From CAYXLI01 sp964464925 (GTDB taxonomy: Bacteria > Acidobacteriota > Terriglobia > Bryobacterales > Bryobacteraceae), in assembly GCA_964464925.1 (NCBI GenBank), contig CAYXLI010000001.1, positions 248,001 through 312,000 on the forward strand: DNA of 64,000 nt. The letters are read 5' to 3'. How positions within the stretch are numbered: the first letter of the stretch is position 1; the number at the start of each line of letters is the position of its first letter. Under the pieces are notes generated by a model. The model was not told the DNA's origin. It ran no database searches and saw only the letters and a list, made by a program, of their open reading frames with translations. Both the position numbers and the translations under genes were made by a program. Below, one piece after another: positions 50,417 to 59,282 of the stretch.

Positions 50417-51021
50417 CGGTTGTTGTAATCATACCGGCGGCTGCGCGTGCCCGTGCCGTTCGACCAGTTTCCGTTTGACACGCGAAGCTGGTTGATCTGC
50501 TGCAAGTCGTCGCTCAGCCGCTGGCGGTCGTCATAATTTATGCTGCTATTGTCTACGACATAGCGCACGTCACTCAGGGCGCCGCGGACCTCCTGCATGT
50601 CCACCCGGTTCCCCGACCTGTAATCGTTCAGTGCGTTCCCCAGGCGATCGCTCGCCCGCTGCAATGTATCGCGCTGAGATGTGTTGAGGTTACTGGTGTT
50701 CAATGTCGTCCGGATGTCATCGCGCAGCCGGCCAACCGCGTCGTTTACATCACGACTGCTGGAATTTCCATAGGTGGAATTTCCGTTTTGGTTCGAGTAT
50801 CCGTTGTCGTTACTGGCGTATCCCTCTCCGAAGGAGATCTGCTGGACATCGGTCAAATCGAGGTTGCGGCGGCTGCCGGAATCATCGGTGATGGTAACCA
50901 TGCGCGAGGTTCCCCGCACGAAAGTACCTGTGTAACGCGTACCATCTTTCATAATTACCGTGTCCGCGAACATGGCGGCCGGTGTCGCAAATAATAAGAA
51001 AGAAAGAATTGCTCGCCTCAT
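50413..51021 (-). CDS. Exported Asn/Ser-rich protein of unknown function
   Basis: 202 residues. A signal peptide (SFLLFATPAAMFAD) precedes a beta-rich SH3-like strand set (VIMKDGTRYTGTFVRGTSRMVTI), a low-complexity Asn/Ser/Gly/Tyr stretch (about 70-90), and a helical C-terminal half rich in Asp, Arg and Asn with DRQRLSDDLQQINQLR. I do not recognise the full protein. The N-terminal segment resembles small RNA- or membrane-associated beta-domains only loosely. It converges on the metalloprotease. Confidence 0.7.
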   Translation of the reverse strand: MRRAILSFLLFATPAAMFADTVIMKDGTRYTGTFVRGTSRMVTITDDSGSRRNLDLTDVQQISFGEGYASNDNGYSNQNGNSTYGNSSSRDVNDAVGRLRDDIRTTLNTSNLNTSQRDTLQRASDRLGNALNDYRSGNRVDMQEVRGALSDVRYVVDNSSINYDDRQRLSDDLQQINQLRVSNGNWSNGTGTRSRRYDYNNR

Positions 51022-51081
51022 AATGGCTCCTCCGCCGTCCGGATGAGCACATAAAGGACCAACGGCCGCGCCTTGAAACCG

Positions 51082-52386
51082 TTAGCTAAGAAGCTTTTCG
51101 AGCTTGGAGCCAGGAACGATAATTGTCTCGTTGCGCTCAGGACCGGTGGAGATGCAGCCGACTTCAATGCCGCACAGTTCTTCCAGTCGCTTCAGGTAGC
51201 TCTTCGCGGCGTCAGGAAGCTGTGAATATTGCGAAAGGCCGCGCGTCGTGCTTTTCCATCCTGGCAGCCGTTCGAAGACGGGCTTTAGTTCATCGAGTTC
51301 GCGATTCGTGGCGGGCATGTCTGTCACGACTTTGCCGTCGAGCTCGTAAGCGACGCACACGGGAACCTCGTCGAGATCATCCAGCACATCTAGTTTGGTG
51401 ACGACCAGACTGTCGAAGCCGTTTACCATTGCGGTGTACTTCAGCAGAGGTACGTCGAACCAGCCGCAGCGGCGCGGACGGCCCGTAACTGCGCCAAATT
51501 CGTTTCCGCGTTTCCTGATGTTCTCGCCCATCTCAGTTAGGTCTTCAGACGGGAACGGACCGCTTCCCACGCGCGTAATGTAGGCCTTACAGACTCCCAA
51601 TATCGCGGAGAGCTTGGTGGGCGGAACTCCGCTGCCGACAGAAGCACCGCCGGCGATGGCGCTCGAAGACGTCACGAACGGGTACGTTCCGTGATCGATA
51701 TCGAGCATGGTGCCCTGCGCGCCCTCAAATAGCAGGCTCTTTCCGGCGGCGATCGCGTTGTTCAACAGCTTCGCCGTGTCGCACACCATGGGGCGAAGGC
51801 GCTCGGCGAAGTGCTCGTACTGCGCGCGGATGCCACGGAAATCGATATCGTTCGGAATGTGGAACGCTTTGGCGATGGTCGCCTTGTCATCCGCGAGGTT
51901 GTCGTACAACTCTTCGAAGTTGCGTCCATCCATCAGGTCGGCTATGCGGATTCCGCGGCGGCCAATCTTGTCCTCGTAGCAGGGCCCGATACCGCGGGAC
52001 GTCGTACCGATGGCAACGCGGCCTTCCCGGCTTTCGGACAGCTTCTCTGCGAGCCGGTGGAACGGGAAAATCAGGTGGGCGCGGTTGCTGACGGCGAGAT
52101 TCTTTTCTACCTCAATGCCGGCCTGCTTCAGCGTGTCAATCTCCTGCAGTAGCGCGGCCGGATCGATGACAACGCCATTTCCAATGACGGCCTTCACTCC
52201 TTCACGCAGGATGCCGCTCGGGATCAGCTTGAGTACGTACTTCTTTTCGCCGATGTAGACAGTGTGGCCAGCGTTATGGCCTCCCTGATAACGGACGACT
52301 ATGTCGAACTTTTCCGAGAAGAGGTCAACCATCTTCCCCTTGCCTTCATCGCCCCACTGCGCACCTAGGATTACAACGTTGCTCAT
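51082..52386 (-). CDS. purA: Adenylosuccinate synthetase
   Basis: 434 residues from the ATG at 52386, which puts the P-loop segment VVILGAQWGDEGKGK at the N-terminus; an ATG at 52404 is possible. Other marks: GGHNAGHTVY, RGIGPCYEDKIGRRGIR, EGAQGTMLDIDHGTYPFVTSS and GRPRRCGWFD. It makes adenylosuccinate from IMP and aspartate in AMP synthesis. It is transcribed away from the unknown gene and pheST. Confidence 0.97.
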   Translation of the reverse strand: MSNVVILGAQWGDEGKGKMVDLFSEKFDIVVRYQGGHNAGHTVYIGEKKYVLKLIPSGILREGVKAVIGNGVVIDPAALLQEIDTLKQAGIEVEKNLAVSNRAHLIFPFHRLAEKLSESREGRVAIGTTSRGIGPCYEDKIGRRGIRIADLMDGRNFEELYDNLADDKATIAKAFHIPNDIDFRGIRAQYEHFAERLRPMVCDTAKLLNNAIAAGKSLLFEGAQGTMLDIDHGTYPFVTSSSAIAGGASVGSGVPPTKLSAILGVCKAYITRVGSGPFPSEDLTEMGENIRKRGNEFGAVTGRPRRCGWFDVPLLKYTAMVNGFDSLVVTKLDVLDDLDEVPVCVAYELDGKVVTDMPATNRELDELKPVFERLPGWKSTTRGLSQYSQLPDAAKSYLKRLEELCGIEVGCISTGPERNETIIVPGSKLEKLLS

Positions 52387-52482
52387 AACGAGCCCATCCC
52401 GCACAAGATCTTCATGTTTGCCCGAAACTATCTAGTGTACCGCATGAGGTCCGGAGTAACTCACTGTGATAACCTCGAAGAA

Positions 52483-52953
52483 ATGCAGATCTCCGATATT
52501 TTTGTGGCACTCGGGGAGCCTGCTTTCGAGCAGATTCTCCGCACAGTGTCCATGGGAAAGTTGAAAACCTTCCAGCTCTATGAGCGAGTGAAGCTGCGTT
52601 TTCACATGACGAAACTGAATTCGGAAACGCTTCGGAAGGCGGCTCCGCGGCTGTTTACGCGCATCAACGAGCCCGATAACGAGTTCGCCACGGACGTGGC
52701 ACAGACGATTCTTGTGTCGCATCTGGATATGATTCGCGATGTTCTGGATTTTCTACAAATCCCGCATGAGGACGGGTTCTTCGCGAAGGATCTGGATCCG
52801 GCCGGCAAGCTGACCGAAGGCTGGGAGCAGAGGGTATTCGAGCAGTTTCGCGCCAAATATCCCGAGCCTCTGTTGGTGTTCTACATCAACCATCTCGGGC
52901 TCGAATTGGCTCAGGCCGAACAGGTCTTCCAGCCGGCTCCGGTACAGGCATAA
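52483..52953 (+). CDS. Hypothetical protein upstream of pheS
   Basis: 156 residues from the ATG at 52483; an ATG at 52414 is in frame but would reach into the purA promoter region. It is almost all helical and soluble (FEQILRTVSMGKLKTFQLYERVKLR, LVSHLDMIRDVLDFLQI), with no signal or membrane helix. It ends 3 bases before pheS and is probably co-transcribed with pheS and pheT. I do not recognise a family. The placement suggests a link to translation, but nothing in the sequence shows it. Confidence 0.75.
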   Translation: MQISDIFVALGEPAFEQILRTVSMGKLKTFQLYERVKLRFHMTKLNSETLRKAAPRLFTRINEPDNEFATDVAQTILVSHLDMIRDVLDFLQIPHEDGFFAKDLDPAGKLTEGWEQRVFEQFRAKYPEPLLVFYINHLGLELAQAEQVFQPAPVQA

Positions 52954-52956
52954 TCC

Positions 52957-53970
52957 ATGGATCTGGAAAAGCTTTCTTCTGACGCGCTCGCGCGTATCGA
53001 GGGCGCCACATCGGCCGACTCGCTGGAAGCGGTGCGCGTGCAAGTGCTCGGACGCAAGGGCATCTTGAGCCAGATCAGCAAGGATATGGGCAAGCTGACG
53101 CCGGAAGAAAAGGCGAGCGTCGGCAAGCTGCTGAATGCGGCCAAACAAAAGCTGGAAGCTGCGTTTGAAACGAAGAAGGCCGGTTTTGATCAGGCGCAGC
53201 TCGCGATGAAGCTGGATGGCGAGTGGGTAGACCTCACACTTCCGGCTCCGGGGGTACGCCCGGGCAGCTTGCATCCCATCACGCAGATCCAGGCTGAAAT
53301 CGAAGAGCTGTTCCTCTCGATGGGTTTCACCGTGCTCGATGGGCCGGAGGTCGAGACGGAGCATAACAATTTCGACGCGCTCAATATTCCTCCGGATCAT
53401 CCGGCAAGAGACATGCAGGACACGTTCTGGCTGGGGGAGGGGCATTTGCTGCGGACACACACTTCACCTGTTCAGGTGCGCGGCATGCAACGTTTGGGGC
53501 CGCCCCTGCGCATGATCGCGCCGGGCCGCGTGTTCCGTAACGAGGAAGTGGACGCGTCCCACGAGCATACGTTTTATCAGCTCGAGGGAATGATGGTCGA
53601 TCGCAACGTCTCCGTTGCGCACCTGATTTACTTCATGAAGACACTGCTAAGCGCGGTGTTCAAGCGTGAGGTGACCGTGCGGTTGCGTCCCGGGTATTTC
53701 CCGTTCGTCGAACCTGGTTTTGAACTGGATATTCAGTGCCTCATCTGCGGCGGCAGTGGTTGCCCGGTGTGCAAGCAAAGCGGCTGGGTAGAACTGTTGC
53801 CATGCGGACTTGTACACCCGAATGTGCTGAAGATGAGCGGAATCGACCCCGAGGTCTGGAACGGTTTTGCGTTCGGCCTTGGGTTGACGCGTCTGGTGAT
53901 GATGCGGTACGCCATTGACGATATTCGTCTTCTGCAGAGCGGCGACCTGCGATTCGCGAAACAATTCTAG
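52957..53970 (+). CDS. pheS: Phenylalanyl-tRNA synthetase alpha subunit
   Basis: 337 residues. An N-terminal coiled coil (about 1-90) that binds tRNA precedes the class II core: motif 1 around LFLSMGFTVLDGPEVE, motif 2 RVFRNEEVDASHEHTFYQLEG and motif 3 GFAFGLGLTRLVMMRY. It charges tRNA-Phe as an (alpha beta)2 complex with PheT, whose gene starts 13 bases later. The family's Cys-rich stretch (CLICGGSGCPVCKQSG) may bind zinc. Confidence 0.97.
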   Translation: MDLEKLSSDALARIEGATSADSLEAVRVQVLGRKGILSQISKDMGKLTPEEKASVGKLLNAAKQKLEAAFETKKAGFDQAQLAMKLDGEWVDLTLPAPGVRPGSLHPITQIQAEIEELFLSMGFTVLDGPEVETEHNNFDALNIPPDHPARDMQDTFWLGEGHLLRTHTSPVQVRGMQRLGPPLRMIAPGRVFRNEEVDASHEHTFYQLEGMMVDRNVSVAHLIYFMKTLLSAVFKREVTVRLRPGYFPFVEPGFELDIQCLICGGSGCPVCKQSGWVELLPCGLVHPNVLKMSGIDPEVWNGFAFGLGLTRLVMMRYAIDDIRLLQSGDLRFAKQF

Positions 53971-53983
53971 AGGTTTTGTCGAA

Positions 53984-56314
53984 GTGAAATTCTCCTACAA
54001 CTGGCTTACGGAACTTGTAGACGGCATCGAGGCAGACGCACAAGAACTGAGCCGCCTGATCACGATGAAGACGGCGGAAAGCGAGGGAGTCGAGACTGCC
54101 GGCGAGTGCTTGGCGACCGTAATCGCCGCGCGCGTCCTATCCGCCGAGCCGATCCCGAATTCCAAGAACGTGATGGCTGTCATCGATGCCGGCAAAGCGG
54201 GTAAGCGCACTGTGGTGTGCGGCGCTCCGAACTGCCGGGCGGGCATTGTAACGGCGTGGGTACCTCCGGGCACGAAGATCGAAGGCCGTGAGATCCACAA
54301 GGCCGTGATCAACGGCGTGGAGAGCGATGGAATGCTGGCGGCAGGCGTCGAAATCGGCCTGAATCGCGATCACGCCGGAATTCTGGAGTTGGATCTTGAA
54401 CCGGGTACGCCTCTGCCTTGCAAGCCGGACAGCATCATTGAGATCGATAATAAATCGCTGACGCATCGTCCCGACCTGTGGGGACATTATGGGATGGCGC
54501 GGGAAGTTTCGGCGATTACGGGCAAGCGCCTTAGAGATCCTGTGAATGCAGCGTTGCTGCCGCTGGAAGGCAACAGCATCGGCGTAGAGATTGAAGACTA
54601 CACGTTGTGCCCGCGGTATAGCGCGCTTGTGTTCGACAACGTCACAGTGCAGCCTTCACCGCTATGGCTGCAGTACCGGCTGCAATCGATCGGCCTGAAT
54701 CCGATCAACAACATCGTCGATGTGACGAACCTCGTGATGGCCGAGCTGGCACAGCCGATGCATGCTTTCGATCGCGACAAGCTGCACGGGAATACTATCT
54801 TCGTCCGGCCTGCGCGGGACGGAGAAACCATCAAGGCGCTGAATGATGAGACCTATACGCTGAAGCGGTCGAACCTGGTGATTGCCGATGTTGCAGGACC
54901 AGTTGCAATTGCGGGCGTCATTGGCGGATTGGAAAGCGCGATTTGGGAGGAGACCACGCGCATCGTCTTTGAAAGTGCGAACTTTCAGGCGGCCAGCATT
55001 CGCAAAACTTCTTCCGCTCTGAAGCTGCGTACCGACGCGTCGATGCGGTTTGAAAAAGCGCAGGATCCGGCGAATACCGTGCGCGGCCTCGCGCGTGCGA
55101 TTGAGTTATTGATGGAGGTCTCGCCGGGAATCCGGTTAGCGGGCGGGCTGGCGGATGCTCACGCCGAACGGAAGGTGCCGGACCCGATTGAACTGCCGCT
55201 GGAGTGGCTCGTGCGTAAGCTGGGGCGGGCCGTGGGCGAGCAGGAGGTGTGGAAGATCCTGGAGGCATTGCAGTTCGGCGTTGCAGTAAAGCGGCCAGGC
55301 GTGCTGTCCGTCAGCGTGCCGAGCTGGCGCGCAACGAAGGACATCTCGATCAAGGACGATTTGGTGGAAGAAGTTGGCCGGATGATCGGTTACGGTTCGA
55401 TCACTCCGGAGGCTCCTTCACTGCCCGTGCGTGTGCCCCCGATGAACGAAGAGCGCACGTTTCATCACGCGATCCGCGAGCTTACGGCTGCCCAAGGGTT
55501 CCACGAAGTGTATAACTATTCGTTTCTCAGCGAAGAAACGGCACGCCGGTTTCGCTTTGATCCTGCGGATCTGGTCACGGTGTTGAATCCGATTGCCGCG
55601 GATCAAAATGTATTGCGGCCGTCGCTGGTGCCCGGCATCTGGAAGAACGTGGTCGAGAATAGCCGGTACTCGGACAACTTCCGTCTGTTTGAGATCGGCC
55701 GCGAGATTCATAAGAAGGGTGACGACCTGCCGGACGAAGTCACGCATCTCGCCGCGGCGTTTTATGCCAAGAGCGCCACAATCGAGCATCTGTTCGAAAT
55801 GAAGCGGCTTGCGGAGTGTCTTGCTCCGGGTTGTGAGGTGAGGCCCGGTGTGGCCCGGCATTATGAGCACCCCGCGCGTACGGGCGAGGTGTTCCTGAAT
55901 GGCAAACTCCTGGGGCGCCTTTTCGAGTTTCATCCGAACTTTGTGGAAGGCGGGCGCGTGGGAGTGCTGGATTTGAACCTGGAGCAACTGTATCCCTTGC
56001 AGAAAAAGGATCGGCGATATCAGCCGCTACGCCGGTTCCCCTCCAGCGCATTCGACCTTTCGGTTGTGGCGGACGCTCGCGCGCTGGTGGGAGATATCCA
56101 AAGGCAGATCACGGAATTCGCGGGTTCCGCCTTGGATGCCATTGAGTTTGTGCGACAGTACGAGGGGCCTCCGCTGCCTGAGGGCAAGAAGAGCGTATCG
56201 TACCGGCTGACGGTGTCTGCGACGGATCGTACCTTGTCCAGCGAGGAAGTCGGGGCCGTCCGTCAGAAGATCATCGACGGCATGCGCGGGCTAGGCTACG
56301 ACCTGCGCGTCTGA
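53984..56314 (+). CDS. pheT: Phenylalanyl-tRNA synthetase beta subunit
   Basis: 776 residues from the GTG at 53984, which has AGAGG before it and yields the usual start (VKFSYNWLTELVDG). Domains: EMAP-type tRNA binding (about 40-150), B3/B4 editing (about 205-375), B5 (about 400-475), core-like region and the C-terminal ferredoxin-fold anticodon-binding domain (about 685-776). B3/B4 hydrolyses tyrosine charged in error. It pairs with PheS. Confidence 0.97.
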   Translation: MKFSYNWLTELVDGIEADAQELSRLITMKTAESEGVETAGECLATVIAARVLSAEPIPNSKNVMAVIDAGKAGKRTVVCGAPNCRAGIVTAWVPPGTKIEGREIHKAVINGVESDGMLAAGVEIGLNRDHAGILELDLEPGTPLPCKPDSIIEIDNKSLTHRPDLWGHYGMAREVSAITGKRLRDPVNAALLPLEGNSIGVEIEDYTLCPRYSALVFDNVTVQPSPLWLQYRLQSIGLNPINNIVDVTNLVMAELAQPMHAFDRDKLHGNTIFVRPARDGETIKALNDETYTLKRSNLVIADVAGPVAIAGVIGGLESAIWEETTRIVFESANFQAASIRKTSSALKLRTDASMRFEKAQDPANTVRGLARAIELLMEVSPGIRLAGGLADAHAERKVPDPIELPLEWLVRKLGRAVGEQEVWKILEALQFGVAVKRPGVLSVSVPSWRATKDISIKDDLVEEVGRMIGYGSITPEAPSLPVRVPPMNEERTFHHAIRELTAAQGFHEVYNYSFLSEETARRFRFDPADLVTVLNPIAADQNVLRPSLVPGIWKNVVENSRYSDNFRLFEIGREIHKKGDDLPDEVTHLAAAFYAKSATIEHLFEMKRLAECLAPGCEVRPGVARHYEHPARTGEVFLNGKLLGRLFEFHPNFVEGGRVGVLDLNLEQLYPLQKKDRRYQPLRRFPSSAFDLSVVADARALVGDIQRQITEFAGSALDAIEFVRQYEGPPLPEGKKSVSYRLTVSATDRTLSSEEVGAVRQKIIDGMRGLGYDLRV

Positions 56315-56337
56315 AATAGCTTGACCGTCAGCGTATT

Positions 56338-56505
56338 TCAGCAGCATTTAGCGCGCTGATACTTCGCGCGGAGGCGTTCTTCGCTGAAGAGGCGCCACTC
56401 TTCGGCGGAGTGCTTACGTCCATGGACCCGCAAATGGCGGGCGTATGCATTCTCGTCACCGATCTCGCGGAGAATGGCAAGCACGGTTCGGAGGAATTGC
56501 CTCAT
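56338..56505 (-). CDS. Small CstA-associated protein (YbdD/YjiX, DUF466 family), Cys-Cys end
   Basis: 55 residues, coupled to cstA by an ATGA overlap (its ATG at 56505, the cstA stop at 56504-56502). The chain MRQFLRTVLAILREI, then ENAYARHLRVHGRKH and EEWRLFSEERLRAKYQ fits the YbdD/YjiX family, which normally follows CstA and is needed for its transport activity in studied cases. It ends in Lys-Cys-Cys. Some members end in Cys-selenocysteine, so this is the Cys-Cys form. The final TGA reads as a stop here. Confidence 0.85.
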   Translation of the reverse strand: MRQFLRTVLAILREIGDENAYARHLRVHGRKHSAEEWRLFSEERLRAKYQRAKCC

Positions 56506-58562
56506 ATCTCCTCCGGACGAAGCTGCGAGATCACGTAGGGCGACTCGGTCACTACGGTCTTACGCGCACCGCTCAAGATGCTCAGCCACAGGCGAACGGA
56601 ATCGGCCAGGATGATTGTGACCAGCACCATAAAGATGCCGGTGAGGGCTGCATCGAGGCGAGCGTTGAAGATCTGGGTTTTCATCGCTGCAATGTTCGAT
56701 GCGGCGACTTTCCCGGCGTCCAGCAATGCCTGCTGCTGATCCGCCTGGGCCAGGAAGCCGATTCGCGGCGCATCTGAGAAAATCTTCTGCCAGCCGGCGG
56801 TGAAGGTGACGGTCACCAGCCAGGCCAGCGGTCCTGCAGTGATCAACATGAATTTGGAGCCGTGCATCTTCACCAGCACCGTGGTGGCAACGCATAGCGC
56901 GATCGCGGCGAGCAACTGGTTCGCGATTCCAAATAAAGGCCACAGCGAGTTGATGCCCCCTAACGGGTCGACCACGCCCTGATAGAGGAAGTAACCCCAT
57001 GCTCCCACTACAGCCGCGCTGGCGCCAATTACGCCAGGCATCCAACTGGTGCGGCCGAGCGGCTCGTATATCTGCCCGAGTAAGTCCTGCAGCATGAACC
57101 GGCCGACGCGCGTTCCGGCGTCGATGATGGTGAGGATGAAGAGCGCTTCGAACATGATGGCGAAGTGATACCAGAAAGCGATGATGGCGCGGCCGCCTGC
57201 GCTGCTGGAGAATATATGGGCCATTCCCAACGCCAGAGAGGGGGCACCACCGGTCCGGTAGAAGAGAGTTCTTTCTCCGACGTCCTGGGCCAGGGAACTC
57301 ATCTGTGCCACCGTGACCGGGTAGCCCCAGCCGCTGATTGTGGCGACGGCTGCGTCCGCCGTGGTCCCCACTATTCCACCTGGAGAGTTCACCGCGAAGT
57401 AAACGCCGGGTTGCAATGAACAGGCGGCGATAAGCGCCATGATGGCAACGAAGCTCTCAAGCAACATGGAGCCGTAGCCGACCGGCAATGCATGTCCTTC
57501 GCGAGCGATCATTTTCGGCGTGGTTCCAGAGGAGATCAGCGAGTGGAAGCCGGACATGGCCCCACAGGCGATGGTGATGAAACAGAACGGGAAGATCTTG
57601 CCCGCGAAGATGGGACCGGTTCCGTCGACGAATCGCGTAAATGCGGGAAGTTGCAGTTGCGGACGGACGAAGAGAATGCCGGCGGCGAGCAACAGCACGA
57701 CGCCGAGTTTCACGAAGGTGCTCAGGTAATCGCGTGGTGCGAGCAACAGCCACACGGGCAGGGCACTCGCCAGGAAGCCATACGCGATGATGGCCAGGGT
57801 GAGACTGATGCCTCCGAAGGTGAACCAGGGTGCGTACACGGATTCGGCAATGGCCTGCCCACCGAAGATGCTGGCCATGACCAGTACAAAACCGATGGCG
57901 GAACACTCGAGTACTTTACCGGGCCGAATGTATCGCAGATACAGACCCATAAAGACGGCGATCGGCATCGTTGCCGCGATGGTGAATGTACCCCAGGGGC
58001 TGTCCCGCAGCGCATTTACGACTACGAGGGCCACGACGGCCAGAAGAATCACCATGATCAGCAGGACAGTGATGAGTGCCACGAAGCCACCGACTTTGCC
58101 GATTTCCTCGCGCGCCATCGCGCCCAGGCTCTTGCCATTGCGTCGCATGGAGCAAAACAGAATTACGAAATCCTGCACGGCCCCGCCGAGCACGGCGCCG
58201 AGGATGATCCAGATGGTGCCGGGCAGGTAGCCGAACTGCGCGGCGAGCGTTGGTCCGACGAGAGGGCCGGGGCCGGCAATGGCGGCAAAGTGGTGCCCGA
58301 AGACGATCCATTTATTTGTCGGCTCGAAGTCGTGCCCGTTGCGAAGGCGCTCCGCCGGAGTGGCGCGCGTGTCGTCGAGCGCCATGACGCGCGCGGCAAC
58401 AAAGGCGGCGTAGAAGCGATAGCCGATTGCGTATGTGCAGACAGACGCAACCACCAGCCACATGCTGTTGACCGGTTCGCCCCGTTCCGTTGCGATCAGC
58501 GCTAAACTATAGGCCGCAAGGACGGCCAGAGCCGCCCAAACGACACGCCAGACAAGCTTCAT
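56502..58562 (-). CDS. CstA-family carbon starvation protein / peptide or pyruvate transporter
   Basis: 686 residues with about 16 membrane helices. The N-terminal NGHDFEPTNKWIVFGHHFAAIAGPGPLVGPTLAAQFGYLPG is the CstA signature, and GGAVQDFVILFCSMRRNGKSLG follows. E. coli CstA and its paralogue YjiY (BtsT) import pyruvate or peptides under carbon limitation. The small partner gene overlaps its 3' end. The substrate here is not certain. Confidence 0.93.
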   Translation of the reverse strand: MKLVWRVVWAALAVLAAYSLALIATERGEPVNSMWLVVASVCTYAIGYRFYAAFVAARVMALDDTRATPAERLRNGHDFEPTNKWIVFGHHFAAIAGPGPLVGPTLAAQFGYLPGTIWIILGAVLGGAVQDFVILFCSMRRNGKSLGAMAREEIGKVGGFVALITVLLIMVILLAVVALVVVNALRDSPWGTFTIAATMPIAVFMGLYLRYIRPGKVLECSAIGFVLVMASIFGGQAIAESVYAPWFTFGGISLTLAIIAYGFLASALPVWLLLAPRDYLSTFVKLGVVLLLAAGILFVRPQLQLPAFTRFVDGTGPIFAGKIFPFCFITIACGAMSGFHSLISSGTTPKMIAREGHALPVGYGSMLLESFVAIMALIAACSLQPGVYFAVNSPGGIVGTTADAAVATISGWGYPVTVAQMSSLAQDVGERTLFYRTGGAPSLALGMAHIFSSSAGGRAIIAFWYHFAIMFEALFILTIIDAGTRVGRFMLQDLLGQIYEPLGRTSWMPGVIGASAAVVGAWGYFLYQGVVDPLGGINSLWPLFGIANQLLAAIALCVATTVLVKMHGSKFMLITAGPLAWLVTVTFTAGWQKIFSDAPRIGFLAQADQQQALLDAGKVAASNIAAMKTQIFNARLDAALTGIFMVLVTIILADSVRLWLSILSGARKTVVTESPYVISQLRPEEI

Positions 58563-58598
58563 GGAGTTTCAGTTTAACAGGCATGCATCAGGTGAATT

Positions 58599-58606
58599 GC
58601 TATCAT
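58599..58606 (+). promoter_or_regulatory. Candidate extended -10 promoter of clpP
   Basis: TTGCTATCAT near 58597-58606 reads as an extended -10 element (TG-n-TATCAT); transcription would start about 10 bases before the clpP ATG, with GAGGTG as ribosome site at 58615-58620. Confidence 0.5.
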
Positions 58607-58622
58607 GGTGGCTTGAGGTGAA

Positions 58623-59237
58623 ATGGAGAACTCTATGCTGGTTCCAATGGTAGTAGAGCAGACCTCGCGTGGTGAGCGCGCGTACGATATTTACTCACGT
58701 CTGCTGAGAGAAAACATCATCTTTCTGGGCACTCCCATTGATGATAATGTCGCGAATCTCATCATCGCGCAGATGCTATTCCTTGCTGCCGAGGATCCGG
58801 AGAAGGATATCTCGCTGTACATCAATTCGCCCGGCGGCTCTATCACGGCCGGTTTGGCGATTCTGGATACGATGCGTCTTGTGGAACCGGACATCGTGAC
58901 CTACTGCGTGGGGCAGGCTGCGTCCATGGGCGCCGTGCTGCTGGCCGCCGGAAGCAAGGGTAAGCGGTATAGTCTGCCGCACTCGCGGATTCTGATTCAC
59001 CAGCCCTCTATGAGCGGGTTGGCTGGACAGGCCGCCGATATCGACATTTATGCGAAGGAGATTCTGCGAATGCGGGAAACGCTGAACCAGATTCTGGCCG
59101 ATGCAACGAATCAGCCGGTTGAGCGCGTGGCGCGCGACGTAGACCGCGACTACATCATGGAACCGGAGCAGGCGCTGGAATACGGTATGATCGACCGGAT
59201 CATTACCAGCCGCGAACTCTCTCCCGTGGCCCGATAG
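58623..59237 (+). CDS. clpP: ATP-dependent Clp protease proteolytic subunit
   Basis: 204 residues. The serine protease triad is in place: Ser101 in GQAASMGAVLL, His126 in LIHQPSM and Asp near 176 in DVDRDYIM. It forms the 14-mer barrel fed by ClpX or ClpA. Neither clpX nor tig is beside it, which differs from the common tig-clpP-clpX order. The gene ends at a strong terminator. Confidence 0.97.
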   Translation: MENSMLVPMVVEQTSRGERAYDIYSRLLRENIIFLGTPIDDNVANLIIAQMLFLAAEDPEKDISLYINSPGGSITAGLAILDTMRLVEPDIVTYCVGQAASMGAVLLAAGSKGKRYSLPHSRILIHQPSMSGLAGQAADIDIYAKEILRMRETLNQILADATNQPVERVARDVDRDYIMEPEQALEYGMIDRIITSRELSPVAR

Positions 59238-59246
59238 AGACACGAG

Positions 59247-59276
59247 GGGCCCGCCAATCCTCAGCGGGCCCTTTTT
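59247..59276 (+). terminator. Rho-independent terminator of clpP
   Basis: A perfect 8-base stem GGGCCCGC (59247-59254) and GCGGGCCC (59264-59271) with a 9-base loop, followed by TTTTT, ten bases after the clpP stop. Confidence 0.92.
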
Positions 59277-59282
59277 CCTGCC

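Noticed and set aside
56320..56340. Reading the terminal TGA of the CstA partner as selenocysteine
   Set aside because: The protein already ends in Cys-Cys like non-seleno members, the read-through adds an unrelated tail and no SECIS-like hairpin was evident.
57492..58505. 337-codon plus-strand open frame opposite cstA
   Set aside because: Asp/Gly/His-rich shadow of the high-GC cstA sequence; the cstA frame has its signature motifs.
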